A stretch of 64,000 bases of DNA from Streptomyces sp. 1222.5 (GCF_900105245.1 NZ_FNSZ01000001.1:4772001-4836000), one strand, 5' to 3'. Positions 51,338 through 60,780 are shown, counted from the stretch's first letter. Numbers and translations: made by a program. The notes: generated from the letters alone by a model not told the origin.

Positions 51338-51874
51338 TCAGGCGAGGGTGCCGTCGTCCGGGTCGGTGCCGTTCACGCCGCTGTCCCCGTCGTCCGAGTC
51401 ATCGGTCTCGGCGAGGACGGGGGAGGCGTGGTGCGACCAGAGTTTCCAGCCGGAGGGCGAGCGCCGGAACACGTTGGTGGCGACGACGAGCTGGCCGACC
51501 AGGGGTCCCAGTTCCGCCCCCTCCTCAGGGGCGGGGCCGCCGCTGAGGATGTTCTCGGTGCAGGTCACGAGGGCGGTGTCGCCGGTCACGGAGACGTGCA
51601 CGTCGGTGAGGAAGAACTGGATGTAGTCGGTGTTGGCCATGATCAGGGCGTACGACCTGAGGACCTCGCCGCGGCCGGTGAGCACCGGCCAGCCCGGGTG
51701 GACGCAGGAGATCACGCCGGTGTCCGCGGGGTCGTGGTACTCCTCGTCGACGCCCAGGTCGGCGGGGGTGAGCCAGAGCGAGGAGACCTCCTCGAAATCG
51801 CCGCGTTCGAGCGCCTCGTAGAAGGCGGTGTTGGCGGCCTCGACCTGCTCGACGTCGGTGTGGGGGGCGCTCAC
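51338..51874 (-). CDS. NTF2-like (SnoaL/DUF4440) small protein
   Basis: 178 aa from GTG 51874, overlapping the folP stop by 4 nt (GTGA), so translation is coupled to folP. The cone-shaped NTF2 fold is seen in EQVEAANTAFYEALERGDFEEVSSLW, VHPGWPVLTGRGEVLRSYA and the C-terminal FRRSPSGWKLWSHHASPV. The tail is Asp/Gly-rich. Such proteins bind small ligands or act as isomerases; the conserved position next to folP in Streptomyces suggests a link to folate, but that is inference. Confidence 0.85.
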   Translation of the reverse strand: MSAPHTDVEQVEAANTAFYEALERGDFEEVSSLWLTPADLGVDEEYHDPADTGVISCVHPGWPVLTGRGEVLRSYALIMANTDYIQFFLTDVHVSVTGDTALVTCTENILSGGPAPEEGAELGPLVGQLVVATNVFRRSPSGWKLWSHHASPVLAETDDSDDGDSGVNGTDPDDGTLA

Positions 51875-52785
51875 CGGCTTCCTTCCGCCCCGCGCCCGCT
51901 GTCCGCGCTCCGCGCCGGTCCGACGGTGCGCGCCCCTTCGACGGCCCGTGCGACCCGTACCGCGTCCGCGGTGGCGCGCACCTCGTGGACGCGCACCGCC
52001 CACGCGCCGGCCTGCGCCGCGAGCGCGGAGACGGCGGCCGTGGCGGCGTCGCGCTCCCGGGCGGGCGGTGGCGCCCCCTCCGGGCCGGCGAGGACCCGGC
52101 CGAGGAACCGCTTGCGGGAGGCGGCGACCAGCAGGGGATGACCCAGGGTGTGCAGCCGGTCGAGGTGGGCGAGGAGAGTGAGGTCGTGGTCGGCCTCCTT
52201 GGAGAAGCCGAGGCCCGGGTCGACGACGATGCGGTCGGGGCTGATGCCGCCCGCCAGGACGGCGTCCACGCGCGCGTGCAGCTCGTCCACGACCTCGGCG
52301 ACGACGTCCTCGTACGTGCCCCTGACGTTGCCGCCCTCGAGGAAGCCGCGCCAGTGCATGACGACGAACGGGGCGCCCGCGTCGGCGACCACCGGGATCA
52401 TCGCGGGGTCGGCGAGGCCGCCACTGACGTCGTTGACGAGGGCGGCGCCGGCCTTGAGGGACTGCTCGGCGACGGTGGCGCGCATGGTGTCGACGGAGAC
52501 GGCCACGCCCTCGGAGGCGAGGCCGCGCACGACGGGGATGACACGGCGCAGTTCCTCGGCCTCGTCCACGCGCGTGGCGCCGGGGCGGGTGGACTCGCCG
52601 CCCACGTCGACCAGGTCCGCGCCCTCGGCGACCAGGTCGAGGCCGTGCTTGACGGCGGCGGTCGTGTCGAACCAGCGGCCGCCGTCGGAGAAGGAATCGG
52701 GGGTCACGTTCACGACTCCCATGACCGCGCACCGGTCCCATGCCGGAAGACCCGTCACTCGTCCGCGCCCGCTGAGGTTGTTCAT
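51871..52785 (-). CDS. folP: Dihydropteroate synthase
   Basis: Joins 6-hydroxymethyl-dihydropterin pyrophosphate to p-aminobenzoate; target of sulfonamides. 304 aa from ATG 52785. TIM-barrel motifs: MGVVNVTPDSFSDGGRWFD, VDVGGESTRPGA, LVNDVSGGLADPAM, DPGLGFSKEADHD, and ASRKRFLGRVL. The C-terminus is extended by a Ser/Arg-rich stretch. It begins the minus-strand folP-NTF2-like transcript; folB-folK follow after a 271-nt gap. Confidence 0.95.
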   Translation of the reverse strand: MNNLSGRGRVTGLPAWDRCAVMGVVNVTPDSFSDGGRWFDTTAAVKHGLDLVAEGADLVDVGGESTRPGATRVDEAEELRRVIPVVRGLASEGVAVSVDTMRATVAEQSLKAGAALVNDVSGGLADPAMIPVVADAGAPFVVMHWRGFLEGGNVRGTYEDVVAEVVDELHARVDAVLAGGISPDRIVVDPGLGFSKEADHDLTLLAHLDRLHTLGHPLLVAASRKRFLGRVLAGPEGAPPPARERDAATAAVSALAAQAGAWAVRVHEVRATADAVRVARAVEGARTVGPARSADSGRGAEGSR

Positions 52786-52826
52786 ACGTTCAGCGTAGGC
52801 CCAGGAGGGTGCCGGGAACGCGCGGC

Positions 52827-52877
52827 GGCCCGGGTGGAAGCCCCTGTGCTGGAGGGGGTGGGGCTTCCACCCGGGCC
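52827..52877 (-). terminator. Hairpin downstream of the MprF-C-like gene
   Basis: A perfect 18-bp stem (52827-52844 with 52860-52877) with a 15-nt loop lies 31 nt past the stop of the minus-strand gene and before folP. Confidence 0.75.
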
Positions 52878-52907
52878 GGTCTCGGGCCGTACCGCCGGTC
52901 CGGGTGG

Positions 52908-54722
52908 TCAGGCGGCCCGGACGTCACGCTCGGGCACGGCGTGCGCGCAGGGGCGCCGGCCGGCCGCCCGGCGCCGGCGCAGGAAACGCGGCACCGGCAG
53001 GGCGAGGTCGACGAAGCCCTCGGCCTGCATCGCGGCGAAGCCGATGCGCGGCAGGTCGCCGGAGACGCGGTAGACCACGAAGCGGGGCTCCCAGCGTGGC
53101 TGGAATTTGGCGTTGAACTTGTAGAGCGACTCGATCTGGAACCAGCGCGAGAGGAACACCAGCAGTCCGCGCCAGGCACGCAGCACCGGTCCGGCGCCGA
53201 TCTTCTCCCCGCGCGCGAGGGCGGAGCGGAACATCGCGAAGTTCAGCGAGACGCGGGTGATGCCGAACCTGGGGGCGGCCTGCAGCGCGGCGACGATGAG
53301 CAGTTCGTTCATGCCGGGGTCGGCGGCGCGGTCGCGGCGCATGAGGTCCAGGGAGGCGCCGTCCTCGCCCCAGGGGACGAAGTGCAGGACCGCCTTCAGG
53401 TCGCCGTACTCGCCGGGCTCCTCGTCCTGCTTGTGGGCGGTGGCGATCAGGCAGTCGCCGTCGGCCGCGTCCCCGATGCGGCCGAGCGCCATGGAGAAGC
53501 CGCGTTCGGTGTCGGTGCCGCGCCAGTCCTCCGCCGCCCGGCGGATGCGGTCCAGTTCGGCCTCGCCGAGGTCACGGATGCGCCGTACCCGGGTTTCGTA
53601 GCCGGCCCGCTCGATGCGCTTGACCATCTGGCGCACGTTGCGCATCGCGCGTCCGGCGAGCGAGAAATCCGCGACGTCGACCACCGCCTCGTCGCCCAGT
53701 TCGAGCGCGTCCAGACCGGTCTCACGGGTCCACACCTCGCCGCCCGTCTCCGAGCAGCCCATGACCGCCGGGGTCCAGGAGTGGGCCTTGGCCTCGTCCA
53801 TGAAGCGTTCGATGGCGCCCGGCCAGGCCTCGACGTCGCCGATGGGGTCGCCGCTCGCGAGCATCACCCCGGAGACGACGCGGTAGGTGACGGCCGCCTT
53901 GCCGCTGGGGGAGAAGACGACGGCCTTGTCGCGGCGCAGCGCGAAGTGGCCGAGGGAGTCGCGGCCGCCGTGCTTGACCAGCAGGGCCCGCAGCTTCTCC
54001 TCGTCCTCCTCGGTGAGCCGCGCGGCCGGGTGCTCGGGGCGGAAGGCCAGGTAGATGGTGGTGACCGCGGTGATCCAGCCGAGGGCGCCGAGGGAGAAGG
54101 CCACGGTCCAGGAGGTGTTGCCCTGGTAGTCGACCGGGCCCTCGAAGCCGAACAGGCCGTAGACGACGTGCGTCAGCCGGTCGGCGAGGCTCGGGTCGCC
54201 GATCGTCCGGTGCGGGTGGACGTTGACGATGACCAGGCCGAGCAGCAGGGAACCGGCGCTCATCAGGACGAAGTTGGCGAGCGCGCGCCAGCGGCTGCGG
54301 GGGTCGGGCAGGGCCGCGAACTCGTCCCGGTGGCGCAGCAGCGGCACCAGCAGGGCGACCGCGATGAGCACGCCGACGAGCGAGTGCCGGTAGGCGAACT
54401 GGGCCGCCGCTCCGGCCGGCAGCAGCGCCACCGCGGCGCGCCATGCCCGGCGCTTGCGCCGCTTGAGGCCGTGCGCCAGCAGCAGCAACAGCACGCCCGC
54501 GCTCAGCGAGAGCGCGGCGGCGAAGGGGCCGAAGGAACCCGGCAGCACCTCGGCTATGGCGTGCATACGGCTGTGCCGGAAGCGCGGGAACACGCCCGCC
54601 GCGATGTCCAGGACGCCCACGATCGCGGCCGCCCTGGCGACCAGTGCGGGGACGGCCTCGGGGCGCGGGCCGCGCAGCATGCGCCGCGCCCGGCTTGATC
54701 GGCCCGGAACCCCGCCCGACAT
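52908..54722 (-). CDS. MprF C-terminal-like (DUF2156) membrane lipid aminoacyltransferase
   Basis: About 604 aa from ATG 54722, favoured by AGGA upstream; ATG 54746 is an alternative (612 aa). N-terminal half: six or so membrane helices, as in the flippase/membrane part of MprF. C-terminal half (about 250-590): DUF2156, the GNAT-like domain that transfers lysine or another aminoacyl group from tRNA to phosphatidylglycerol, with MLASGDPIGDVEAW and DLMRRDRAADPGMNELLIVAAL. The product would lower surface negative charge and raise resistance to cationic peptides. The aminoacyl specificity is unknown. Confidence 0.85.
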   Translation of the reverse strand: MSGGVPGRSSRARRMLRGPRPEAVPALVARAAAIVGVLDIAAGVFPRFRHSRMHAIAEVLPGSFGPFAAALSLSAGVLLLLLAHGLKRRKRRAWRAAVALLPAGAAAQFAYRHSLVGVLIAVALLVPLLRHRDEFAALPDPRSRWRALANFVLMSAGSLLLGLVIVNVHPHRTIGDPSLADRLTHVVYGLFGFEGPVDYQGNTSWTVAFSLGALGWITAVTTIYLAFRPEHPAARLTEEDEEKLRALLVKHGGRDSLGHFALRRDKAVVFSPSGKAAVTYRVVSGVMLASGDPIGDVEAWPGAIERFMDEAKAHSWTPAVMGCSETGGEVWTRETGLDALELGDEAVVDVADFSLAGRAMRNVRQMVKRIERAGYETRVRRIRDLGEAELDRIRRAAEDWRGTDTERGFSMALGRIGDAADGDCLIATAHKQDEEPGEYGDLKAVLHFVPWGEDGASLDLMRRDRAADPGMNELLIVAALQAAPRFGITRVSLNFAMFRSALARGEKIGAGPVLRAWRGLLVFLSRWFQIESLYKFNAKFQPRWEPRFVVYRVSGDLPRIGFAAMQAEGFVDLALPVPRFLRRRRAAGRRPCAHAVPERDVRAA

Positions 54723-54949
54723 TTCCCCATCTATCCTGACAGACATCGCATCCCGTAGTTCTGCGAGAGACCTTCGACCCGGGCCCGATCGGGCATCCGG
54801 CGACATTGCGCCCTCTAGGACGGTGTCTCGGGGAGAGAGGTTCACTCCCCACCGGAAAGTCGGGTCAAAGGCCAAGGAAAGCCCCGGGCAAGTCCGCGCG
54901 ACGACGTGTGGACGCGGCACGGGCGGAAAGCGCAGGCAGGAAACAGCCC

Positions 54950-56077
54950 ATGGGTCTCACGAGCAACAAAGTGCTGGTGCTGGCGATGTTCTTCGCCGCC
55001 GTGCTGTTCGTCGGCACAGTGTGGCTGTGGCCGCGCCTGGCCCGGCAGAACTGGCGTACCGTCAGCGGGCGGGTCGGCCTGCTGCTGGCCACCCAGCTGG
55101 CACTGTTCGCGTGCGTCGGCCTCGCGGCCAACCAGGCCTTCGGCTTCTACGCCAGCTGGGCCGACCTGTTCGGCAAGGAGACCGATCAGGGGATCGTCGT
55201 CGACCACACGGCGCACGGCAGCACCGGCGGTCCGCTGCAGGTGGTCTCCACGTCCGACGTGCCGGGCGGGCGCGGTTCGCGGCCGGAGACGGCCGGGCAG
55301 ATCCAGAAGGTCGACATCGTCGGCCGGACGAGCCGCATCGCCGCTCCGGCGTACGTGTACCTGCCGCCGGAGTACTTCCAGCCGCAGTACCGCACGCGTA
55401 CGTTCCCGGTGGGCGTCGTCCTGACCGGTTACCCCGGTACGGCGGAGTCGCTGGTCAACAAGTTGAACTACCCGCGTACGGCACAGCAGCTGGCCAAGGA
55501 CGGGCGGATGCAGCCGATGATCCTGGTGATGATGCGGCCGTCCGTGGCGCCCCCGCGGGACACCGAGTGCGTGAACGTGCCGGGCGGCCCGCAGGTGGAG
55601 ACGTTCTTCGCCAGGGATCTGCCGGAGGCCGTGCTCGCGCACTACCGGGTCGGGAAGCGGCCGGGCAGCTGGGGGGTCATCGGAGACTCCACGGGCGGTT
55701 ACTGCGCGCTGAAGTTCGCCATGCACCATCCCCGGGTGTACGCGGCCGGCGCGGGCCTGTCCCCGTACTACAAGGCGCTGATCGACCCCACGACCGGCGA
55801 CCTCTTCCACGGTGACCGGAATCTGGAGAACCATGCCGACCTGTGGTGGTTCATCAAGCACCGCCCGGCGCCGGACACCTCGCTGCTCGTCACCAGCAGC
55901 AAGGTCGGCGAGCGCAACTACCGGTCCACGCTCACGTTCATACAGGGTGTGCAGGCCACGAACCTGACCCGGATCTCGTCGATCATCCTGGACAGCGGCG
56001 GGCACAACTTCAACACCTGGAAGCGCGAGATCCCCCCGGCGCTCCAGTGGCTGAGCGGCCGGCTCACCGACCGCTGA
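54950..56077 (+). CDS. Membrane-anchored alpha/beta-hydrolase (esterase/antigen 85-like)
   Basis: 375 aa from ATG 54950, with AGGAAA upstream. Two N-terminal hydrophobic segments (about 8-26 and 44-65) anchor an extracytoplasmic hydrolase of the putative esterase D family. The nucleophile Ser is in GVIGDSTGGYCALKFA, the oxyanion region VVLTGYPGTAESL, and the catalytic His in LDSGGHNFNTWKREIP. Related Streptomyces proteins are esterases; substrate not known. It is divergent from the MprF-C-like gene. Confidence 0.85.
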   Translation: MGLTSNKVLVLAMFFAAVLFVGTVWLWPRLARQNWRTVSGRVGLLLATQLALFACVGLAANQAFGFYASWADLFGKETDQGIVVDHTAHGSTGGPLQVVSTSDVPGGRGSRPETAGQIQKVDIVGRTSRIAAPAYVYLPPEYFQPQYRTRTFPVGVVLTGYPGTAESLVNKLNYPRTAQQLAKDGRMQPMILVMMRPSVAPPRDTECVNVPGGPQVETFFARDLPEAVLAHYRVGKRPGSWGVIGDSTGGYCALKFAMHHPRVYAAGAGLSPYYKALIDPTTGDLFHGDRNLENHADLWWFIKHRPAPDTSLLVTSSKVGERNYRSTLTFIQGVQATNLTRISSIILDSGGHNFNTWKREIPPALQWLSGRLTDR

Positions 56078-56093
56078 CCCGCCGGACCCCTGA

Positions 56094-56135
56094 CGCCCCG
56101 TGAGCCACGGGAAGTGGCTGGCTTTTTACGGGGCG
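56094..56135 (+). terminator. Composite hairpin after the esterase gene
   Basis: The outer stem CGCCCCGT (56094-56101) with ACGGGGCG (56128-56135) encloses an inner AGCCA/TGGCT stem and a T run (56123-56127), 16 nt past the stop. Confidence 0.55.
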
Positions 56136-56174
56136 GGGGTCCGCGAATCGCCTACGCGCGGTAAGTTTCTGGCC

Positions 56175-57638
56175 ATGCCACGTGGACGCCACCGCCATTC
56201 CCCCCCTTTGCACCGGCTGTTGCCTCCGTCGGCGATCGCCGGTGTGTCCGTCGTCTGCGCGCTGGGTCCCTGGGTGTTCTCCGAGGCCACGGTGCTGCGC
56301 GCGCTGGCCGCCGCCGCCGCGGTGACCGCTGTCGTCGGTGCGGTCGTGATGCGCCGCTGGGACGTGCAGGCGGGCAGGCAGGTCGCCGACCTCACGCGCG
56401 CGCGTGCCGGTGACGAGTGGCGGTTCGAGGAACGGGTCGCCGAACTGGAGACCGACCTGGAGGAGTCCCGCGAGCTGCGGACCAAGCTGGAGCAGCGGCT
56501 GCGCGCCAAGCGGGCCGAGCTCGCGGGCCTGCGCAACGAGCACGCCTCCTTGCTGCGCCGGTACGCCACGGCGGAGACCGAGCGCGCGAGCGCCCTGGAG
56601 GGCCGCCGGCTGCTGGAGATCGAGGCGGCCGAGCCGTCGACCTCGCCCGCCCTGCCGCCCGCGCGCAGCGCCGGCCGTGGGGCGCTGGAGGCGGCCCCGA
56701 AGACCGTGAAGGACGGCGAGAGCGCCGAGGACACCAAGGACGTCGAGAACGCCGGGGACACCGAGGCCGGCGGCGCGAGCTCCGAGGAGGGCGGGGGATC
56801 CCCGGCGTCCGGGGACGGGCCGAAGGCGAACGCGGTGTTCTCGCCCGAGGGTTCCTGGCTGTACCAGCGGGCCCTGCTGGCGCTGGCCGGCTTCGACGGC
56901 GACGCCCCGGCCGACGACTCCGAGGCGGAGGCCGCGGGTTCCCGGACCGCCGTACCCGAGACCGAGTCCGCGGTTTCCGAGGAGGAGGCGGCCGACGACG
57001 GTGCCGCTGAGCCCGAGCCCGCCGCTGCCGACGCGTCCGGCGCGGACGCGTCCGGGTCCGAGACGTCCGGGCCCGAGGCCCCGAAGGGCGGGACGGCCGA
57101 GGCCGGGCCCGTCGCCAAAGGAGTCACCGAAGGAGTCGCCGCAGGAGAGGGCGCCGAGGACGGCGTGACGGACCACTCCGCCGCGCCCCGGAGCGAGGAC
57201 GGCGCGCCGGCGGCGCTCGAGGACGGGGAACCGGGGCAGCACGCGACGGACGGCGATCACGCGCGCGCGGCCGCCGACCCGACGGCTCAGGTCCTGCCCG
57301 CCAAGTCCGCCGGACAGCCGCAGTCCGGGCACTTCACGGTGCCGACGGCGGTGGCCGTCGTACCGGCCGCGCCCGCGCGTCGCCAGGTGGTCGAGGGCGG
57401 ATTCGACTTCTTCGGCACGCAGAAGGGCGAGCCGAAGGCCGCGCTCGACTCCGTGCAGAACGAGGACCTCGCCGATGTCGTCGGCCAGGAGGCCCTCGCC
57501 GTGCACAAGGCCGAGGCGGAGGCCGAGTTCAAGCCCGCCGGCCCGAACTCCCTCGGGGCCGGGCAGGTCATCGACCTGACGGAGCACGACGAGACCGAGC
57601 AGATCGACGTCCAGGGACTGCGCAGCGCGGCTTCCTGA
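56175..57638 (+). CDS. Membrane-anchored coiled-coil protein with long acidic tail
   Basis: 487 aa from ATG 56175. It has a basic start and two close hydrophobic segments (about 19-36 and 40-58), then a coiled coil (about 62-150: FEERVAELETDLEESRELRTKLEQRLRAKR in two halves). After it comes ~300 residues of low-complexity Glu/Ala/Ser/Gly sequence, with a short conserved end (GGFDFFGTQKGE and EFKPAGPNSL). No enzyme motif is visible. It resembles scaffold or secretion-associated proteins of Streptomyces. The ribosome site is weak. A strong terminator follows. Confidence 0.75.
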   Translation: MPRGRHRHSPPLHRLLPPSAIAGVSVVCALGPWVFSEATVLRALAAAAAVTAVVGAVVMRRWDVQAGRQVADLTRARAGDEWRFEERVAELETDLEESRELRTKLEQRLRAKRAELAGLRNEHASLLRRYATAETERASALEGRRLLEIEAAEPSTSPALPPARSAGRGALEAAPKTVKDGESAEDTKDVENAGDTEAGGASSEEGGGSPASGDGPKANAVFSPEGSWLYQRALLALAGFDGDAPADDSEAEAAGSRTAVPETESAVSEEEAADDGAAEPEPAAADASGADASGSETSGPEAPKGGTAEAGPVAKGVTEGVAAGEGAEDGVTDHSAAPRSEDGAPAALEDGEPGQHATDGDHARAAADPTAQVLPAKSAGQPQSGHFTVPTAVAVVPAAPARRQVVEGGFDFFGTQKGEPKAALDSVQNEDLADVVGQEALAVHKAEAEAEFKPAGPNSLGAGQVIDLTEHDETEQIDVQGLRSAAS

Positions 57639-57666
57639 GCCGCGCGGAACCGTACGGACCGAAGGC

Positions 57667-57702
57667 AGGGCCCGGCTCCCCCAGGAAGGGGGGCCGGGCC
57701 CT
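57667..57702. terminator. Bidirectional terminator between convergent genes
   Basis: A 15-bp stem with one G-U pair (57667-57681 with 57688-57702) closes a 6-nt loop, lying between the coiled-coil gene and the PH-domain gene. Confidence 0.75.
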
Positions 57703-57723
57703 CGTCACGGCCGGGCCGTCTCC

Positions 57724-59055
57724 TCAGCCGGTCATCCAGCGGTCGGGGAGCGCGCCCCGGCGTCCGGTGCGGGACCGCTCCGCCTGCTCGCGCAGCAGCC
57801 GCCGGGCCTCCTCGGCGTCCCGCAGCCGCGCCGTCACGGTCTTTCCGGCCCCGGTGTCCACGTGCACGTCGGCGAGCCGCCACAGGCGCTCCCAGGGCCC
57901 CTGGGTGAGCCGTACACTCTGCACCTTGGCGTGCGGGACCAGCGACAGCCGGCGGCACAGCAGACCGCTCCGGGTCGCGAACACGGCGCCGGTGACGGCG
58001 AGGTGGTGTCCGCGCCACCACACCGGCACGTTCCAGTGGGCCCGCCGGGGCGACCGCGACAGCTCACCGGGCACGGCCGCACCGGGCAGCACGCGCGCGA
58101 CGACCGACTCGGCGACCGCGCGCGGGACGACGGGCAGCAGGACCGAGTTCGCGGACCCGGCCACGTCCAGCTCGACCCGGACCCGGTCGATGCGCCGCCA
58201 CAGCAGGGGCTCCACGATCCGCACGGTCTGCACCCGGCCGGGCGGCACCGTCTCGTGCGCGCGGTCGAGCAGCCCGTGGTCGATGCGCAGTCCGTCCGGG
58301 GACTCGCTCACCGTCCAGTCGAACTCGGTGACGAACCGCCCCACGCTGCTCGCGCCGGCCGCGCCGAGCAGGGGCAGGGCGCTGGCGAGCACGCTCCACG
58401 GGTTGTGCGTGGTGAACCACAGCACGGCCGGCACGACGAGTGCGGCGCACAGCGAGCCCCAGGTGGCGCCGGTCAGCAGCAGGGCGCGCACCAGCTCGCG
58501 GGGAGGCACGTGCACCAGCGCGCGGGCCGGGGCCTCACCGACTTCGGCGGCGCTCTCGGGCGCGAAACCGGCCGCGCGCGCGAGCAGTTCCGCGCGCAGG
58601 GCGCGCGCGTCCCGCTCGCCCAGGAAGGCGAGCTCGTCCTTGTCGTCGGTGCCGACGACGTCGATCCGCAGCTTCGCGACGCCCGCCACGCGCGCGAGGA
58701 GGGGACGGGAGACGTCCACGGCCTGGATGCGTTCCAGCCGGATGTGCGCGGTGCGCCGGAACAGCAGCCCGGTGCGGATGCGCAGTTCGGTGCCGGTCAC
58801 CGAGTAGTGCGTGAACCACCAGGACAGGAAGCCGTACAGACCGGCCACCGGCACCAGCACGGCCAGCCCCACGAGGAGCATGGTGGAGGTCAGCCGCGCC
58901 AGCTGCTCCTGGGTGCCGTTCGGGTCGTGCACCGCCCAGCCGGCCAGGACGGTGACCGGCGCCCACGCCCGGCGGAAGGGCGTGACCGGATGCAGCCGGT
59001 GCTCGGTGACGGACGGGTGCTCCGGTATGCCGCCGTCGCCGTCCGGGGAGCTCAC
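57724..59055 (-). CDS. Membrane protein with PH (YdbT-like) domains
   Basis: 443 aa from GTG 59055, overlapping the upstream stop by 4 nt (GTGA). Three bacterial PH domains (bPH2) alternate with membrane segments, as in YdbT: WFTHYSVTGTELRIRTGLLFRRTAHIRLERIQAVD, FDWTVSESPDGLRIDHGLLD and GLLCRRLSLVPHAKVQSVRLTQ mark the three copies. The gene works in pair with the smaller PH protein directly upstream. YdbS/YdbT of Bacillus are membrane proteins involved in resistance to antimicrobials; the role here is not known. Confidence 0.88.
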   Translation of the reverse strand: MSSPDGDGGIPEHPSVTEHRLHPVTPFRRAWAPVTVLAGWAVHDPNGTQEQLARLTSTMLLVGLAVLVPVAGLYGFLSWWFTHYSVTGTELRIRTGLLFRRTAHIRLERIQAVDVSRPLLARVAGVAKLRIDVVGTDDKDELAFLGERDARALRAELLARAAGFAPESAAEVGEAPARALVHVPPRELVRALLLTGATWGSLCAALVVPAVLWFTTHNPWSVLASALPLLGAAGASSVGRFVTEFDWTVSESPDGLRIDHGLLDRAHETVPPGRVQTVRIVEPLLWRRIDRVRVELDVAGSANSVLLPVVPRAVAESVVARVLPGAAVPGELSRSPRRAHWNVPVWWRGHHLAVTGAVFATRSGLLCRRLSLVPHAKVQSVRLTQGPWERLWRLADVHVDTGAGKTVTARLRDAEEARRLLREQAERSRTGRRGALPDRWMTG

Positions 59056-59555
59056 AGCCCCGCCGATCGGGCCTCGCCCAGCTCGGTGAGCCGGTCGCGC
59101 AGCCGCTCCGCCTCGGCCGGGTCCAGGCCGGGGATGGTCGCGTCGGTCGCGGCTGCCGCCGTGTGCAGCTGCACGGTGGCCAGCCCGAAGCGCCGCTCCA
59201 GGGGCCCGGAGGTCACCTCCACCAGCTGCATCCGCCCGTACGGCACGACCGTCTCCTCGTGCCACAGCACACCGCGGCTGATCAGCAGGTCGTCGGCGCG
59301 CTCGGCGTACCGCCAGGAGCGCCAGTTGCGCTCCACCAGCCACCAGCACCAGGCGCCCAGGGCCAGGGGCAGCAGGGCGAGGGACGCCCACGCGGGACCC
59401 GCGAACAGGTTCAGCAGCAGTCCCGTCGCGAGCGCGAGCACCCCCGCCCACAGGGCCAGCAGCAGCCGGCGCACCCGCACCAGGGCGGGCCGCAGCCCCC
59501 GCCACACCAACTCGTCCCCCGGTATTCCGGTCCCGTCAGGGCTCCCCGTCTCCAT
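59052..59555 (-). CDS. PH-domain (DUF304/YdbS-like) membrane protein
   Basis: 167 aa from ATG 59555; the frame is open to 59723, but that part overlaps nuoD. Two membrane helices (about 30-65) precede a single bPH2 domain (RADDLLISRGVLWHEETVVPYGRMQLVEVTSGPLERRFGL). It is translationally coupled to the larger PH protein. It is divergent from nuoD, whose ATG is 31 nt away, so both promoters must be compact. Confidence 0.85.
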   Translation of the reverse strand: METGSPDGTGIPGDELVWRGLRPALVRVRRLLLALWAGVLALATGLLLNLFAGPAWASLALLPLALGAWCWWLVERNWRSWRYAERADDLLISRGVLWHEETVVPYGRMQLVEVTSGPLERRFGLATVQLHTAAAATDATIPGLDPAEAERLRDRLTELGEARSAGL

Positions 59556-59586
59556 GGGGCCAGCGTACGTAGGGGAAACTGGGGCC

Positions 59587-60738
59587 ATGACTCCTACGAC
59601 GGAGACCACGGTCGGGATCGGCGGCGCCGCGGAGAGCACCGACATGGTGCTGAACATCGGGCCCCAGCACCCGTCCACGCACGGCGTGCTGCGGCTCAGG
59701 CTCGTGCTGGACGGGGAGCGCATCGTGCACGCGGAGCCGGTGATCGGCTACATGCACCGCGGTGCCGAGAAGCTCTTCGAGGCGCGCGACTACCGGCAGA
59801 TCGTCATGCTGGCCAACCGCCACGACTGGCTGTCGGCGTTCTCGAACGAGCTGGGCGTCGTCCTCGCCGTGGAGCGCATGCTCGGCATGGAGGTCCCGGA
59901 GCGCGCGGTGTGGACGCGCACGCTGCTCGCCGAGCTGAACCGGGTGCTGAACCATCTGATGTTCCTCGGTTCCTACCCGCTGGAGCTGGGCGGGATCACG
60001 CCGGTGTTCTACGCGTTCCGGGAGCGCGAGGTGCTCCAGAACGTCATGGAGGAGGTCTCCGGCGGGCGGATGCACTACATGTTCAACCGCGTCGGCGGCC
60101 TCAAGGAGGACCTGCCGGCCGGATGGACCGCACGCGCGCGTGAGGCCGTCGCCGCCGTCCGTTCCCGCATGGACGTCTTCGACGACCTGGTGCTCGGCAA
60201 CGAGATCTTCCGGGGCCGCACGCGCGGGGTGGGGGTACTCTCGCCCGAGGCCGTGCACGCCTACGGCGTGAGCGGGCCCATCGCGCGCGGCTCGGGGGTC
60301 GACTTCGACCTGCGCCGCGACGAGCCGTACCTGGCCTACGGCGACCTCCAGGACACCCTGAAGGTCGTCACCCGGAGCGAGGGCGACTGCCTCGCGCGGT
60401 TCGAGGTGCTGCTGGAGCAGACCCACAACGCGCTGGACCTCGCCGACGCCTGCCTGGACCGGTTCGCGCAGCTCCCGCCGGGCCCGATCAACCAGCGGCT
60501 GCCCAAGGTGCTGAAGGCGCCCGAGGGGCACACGTACGCGTGGACCGAGAATCCGCTCGGGATCAACGGCTACTACCTGGTCAGCAAGGGCGAGAAGACG
60601 CCGTACCGGCTGAAGCTGCGCTCGGCGTCGTACAACAACATCCAGGTGCTGACCGAGCTGCTGCCGGGGACGCTGGTGGCGGACATGGTGGCGATCCTGG
60701 GCTCGATGTTCTTCGTGGTCGGGGACATCGACAAGTAG
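59587..60738 (+). CDS. nuoD: NADH-quinone oxidoreductase subunit D, orphan copy
   Basis: 383 aa from ATG 59587. Complex I 49-kDa subunit: NIGPQHPSTHGVLRLRL near the N-terminus, EKLFEARDYRQIVMLANRHDWLS, and the C-terminal region with GINGYYLVSKGEKTPYRLKLRSASYNN and VAILGSMFFVVGDIDK. The motif HGVLR (32-36) holds Arg36, which in the mitochondrial homologue is the site of methylation. No other nuo genes are in the window, so this is the second, isolated copy seen in Streptomyces (sometimes called nuoD2). It converges with a MidA-type methyltransferase gene. Confidence 0.95.
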   Translation: MTPTTETTVGIGGAAESTDMVLNIGPQHPSTHGVLRLRLVLDGERIVHAEPVIGYMHRGAEKLFEARDYRQIVMLANRHDWLSAFSNELGVVLAVERMLGMEVPERAVWTRTLLAELNRVLNHLMFLGSYPLELGGITPVFYAFREREVLQNVMEEVSGGRMHYMFNRVGGLKEDLPAGWTARAREAVAAVRSRMDVFDDLVLGNEIFRGRTRGVGVLSPEAVHAYGVSGPIARGSGVDFDLRRDEPYLAYGDLQDTLKVVTRSEGDCLARFEVLLEQTHNALDLADACLDRFAQLPPGPINQRLPKVLKAPEGHTYAWTENPLGINGYYLVSKGEKTPYRLKLRSASYNNIQVLTELLPGTLVADMVAILGSMFFVVGDIDK

Positions 60739-60780
60739 GCGACAGCGGTGGGTGCGCCGGAGCGGGTGCGCCGGCGGGCC

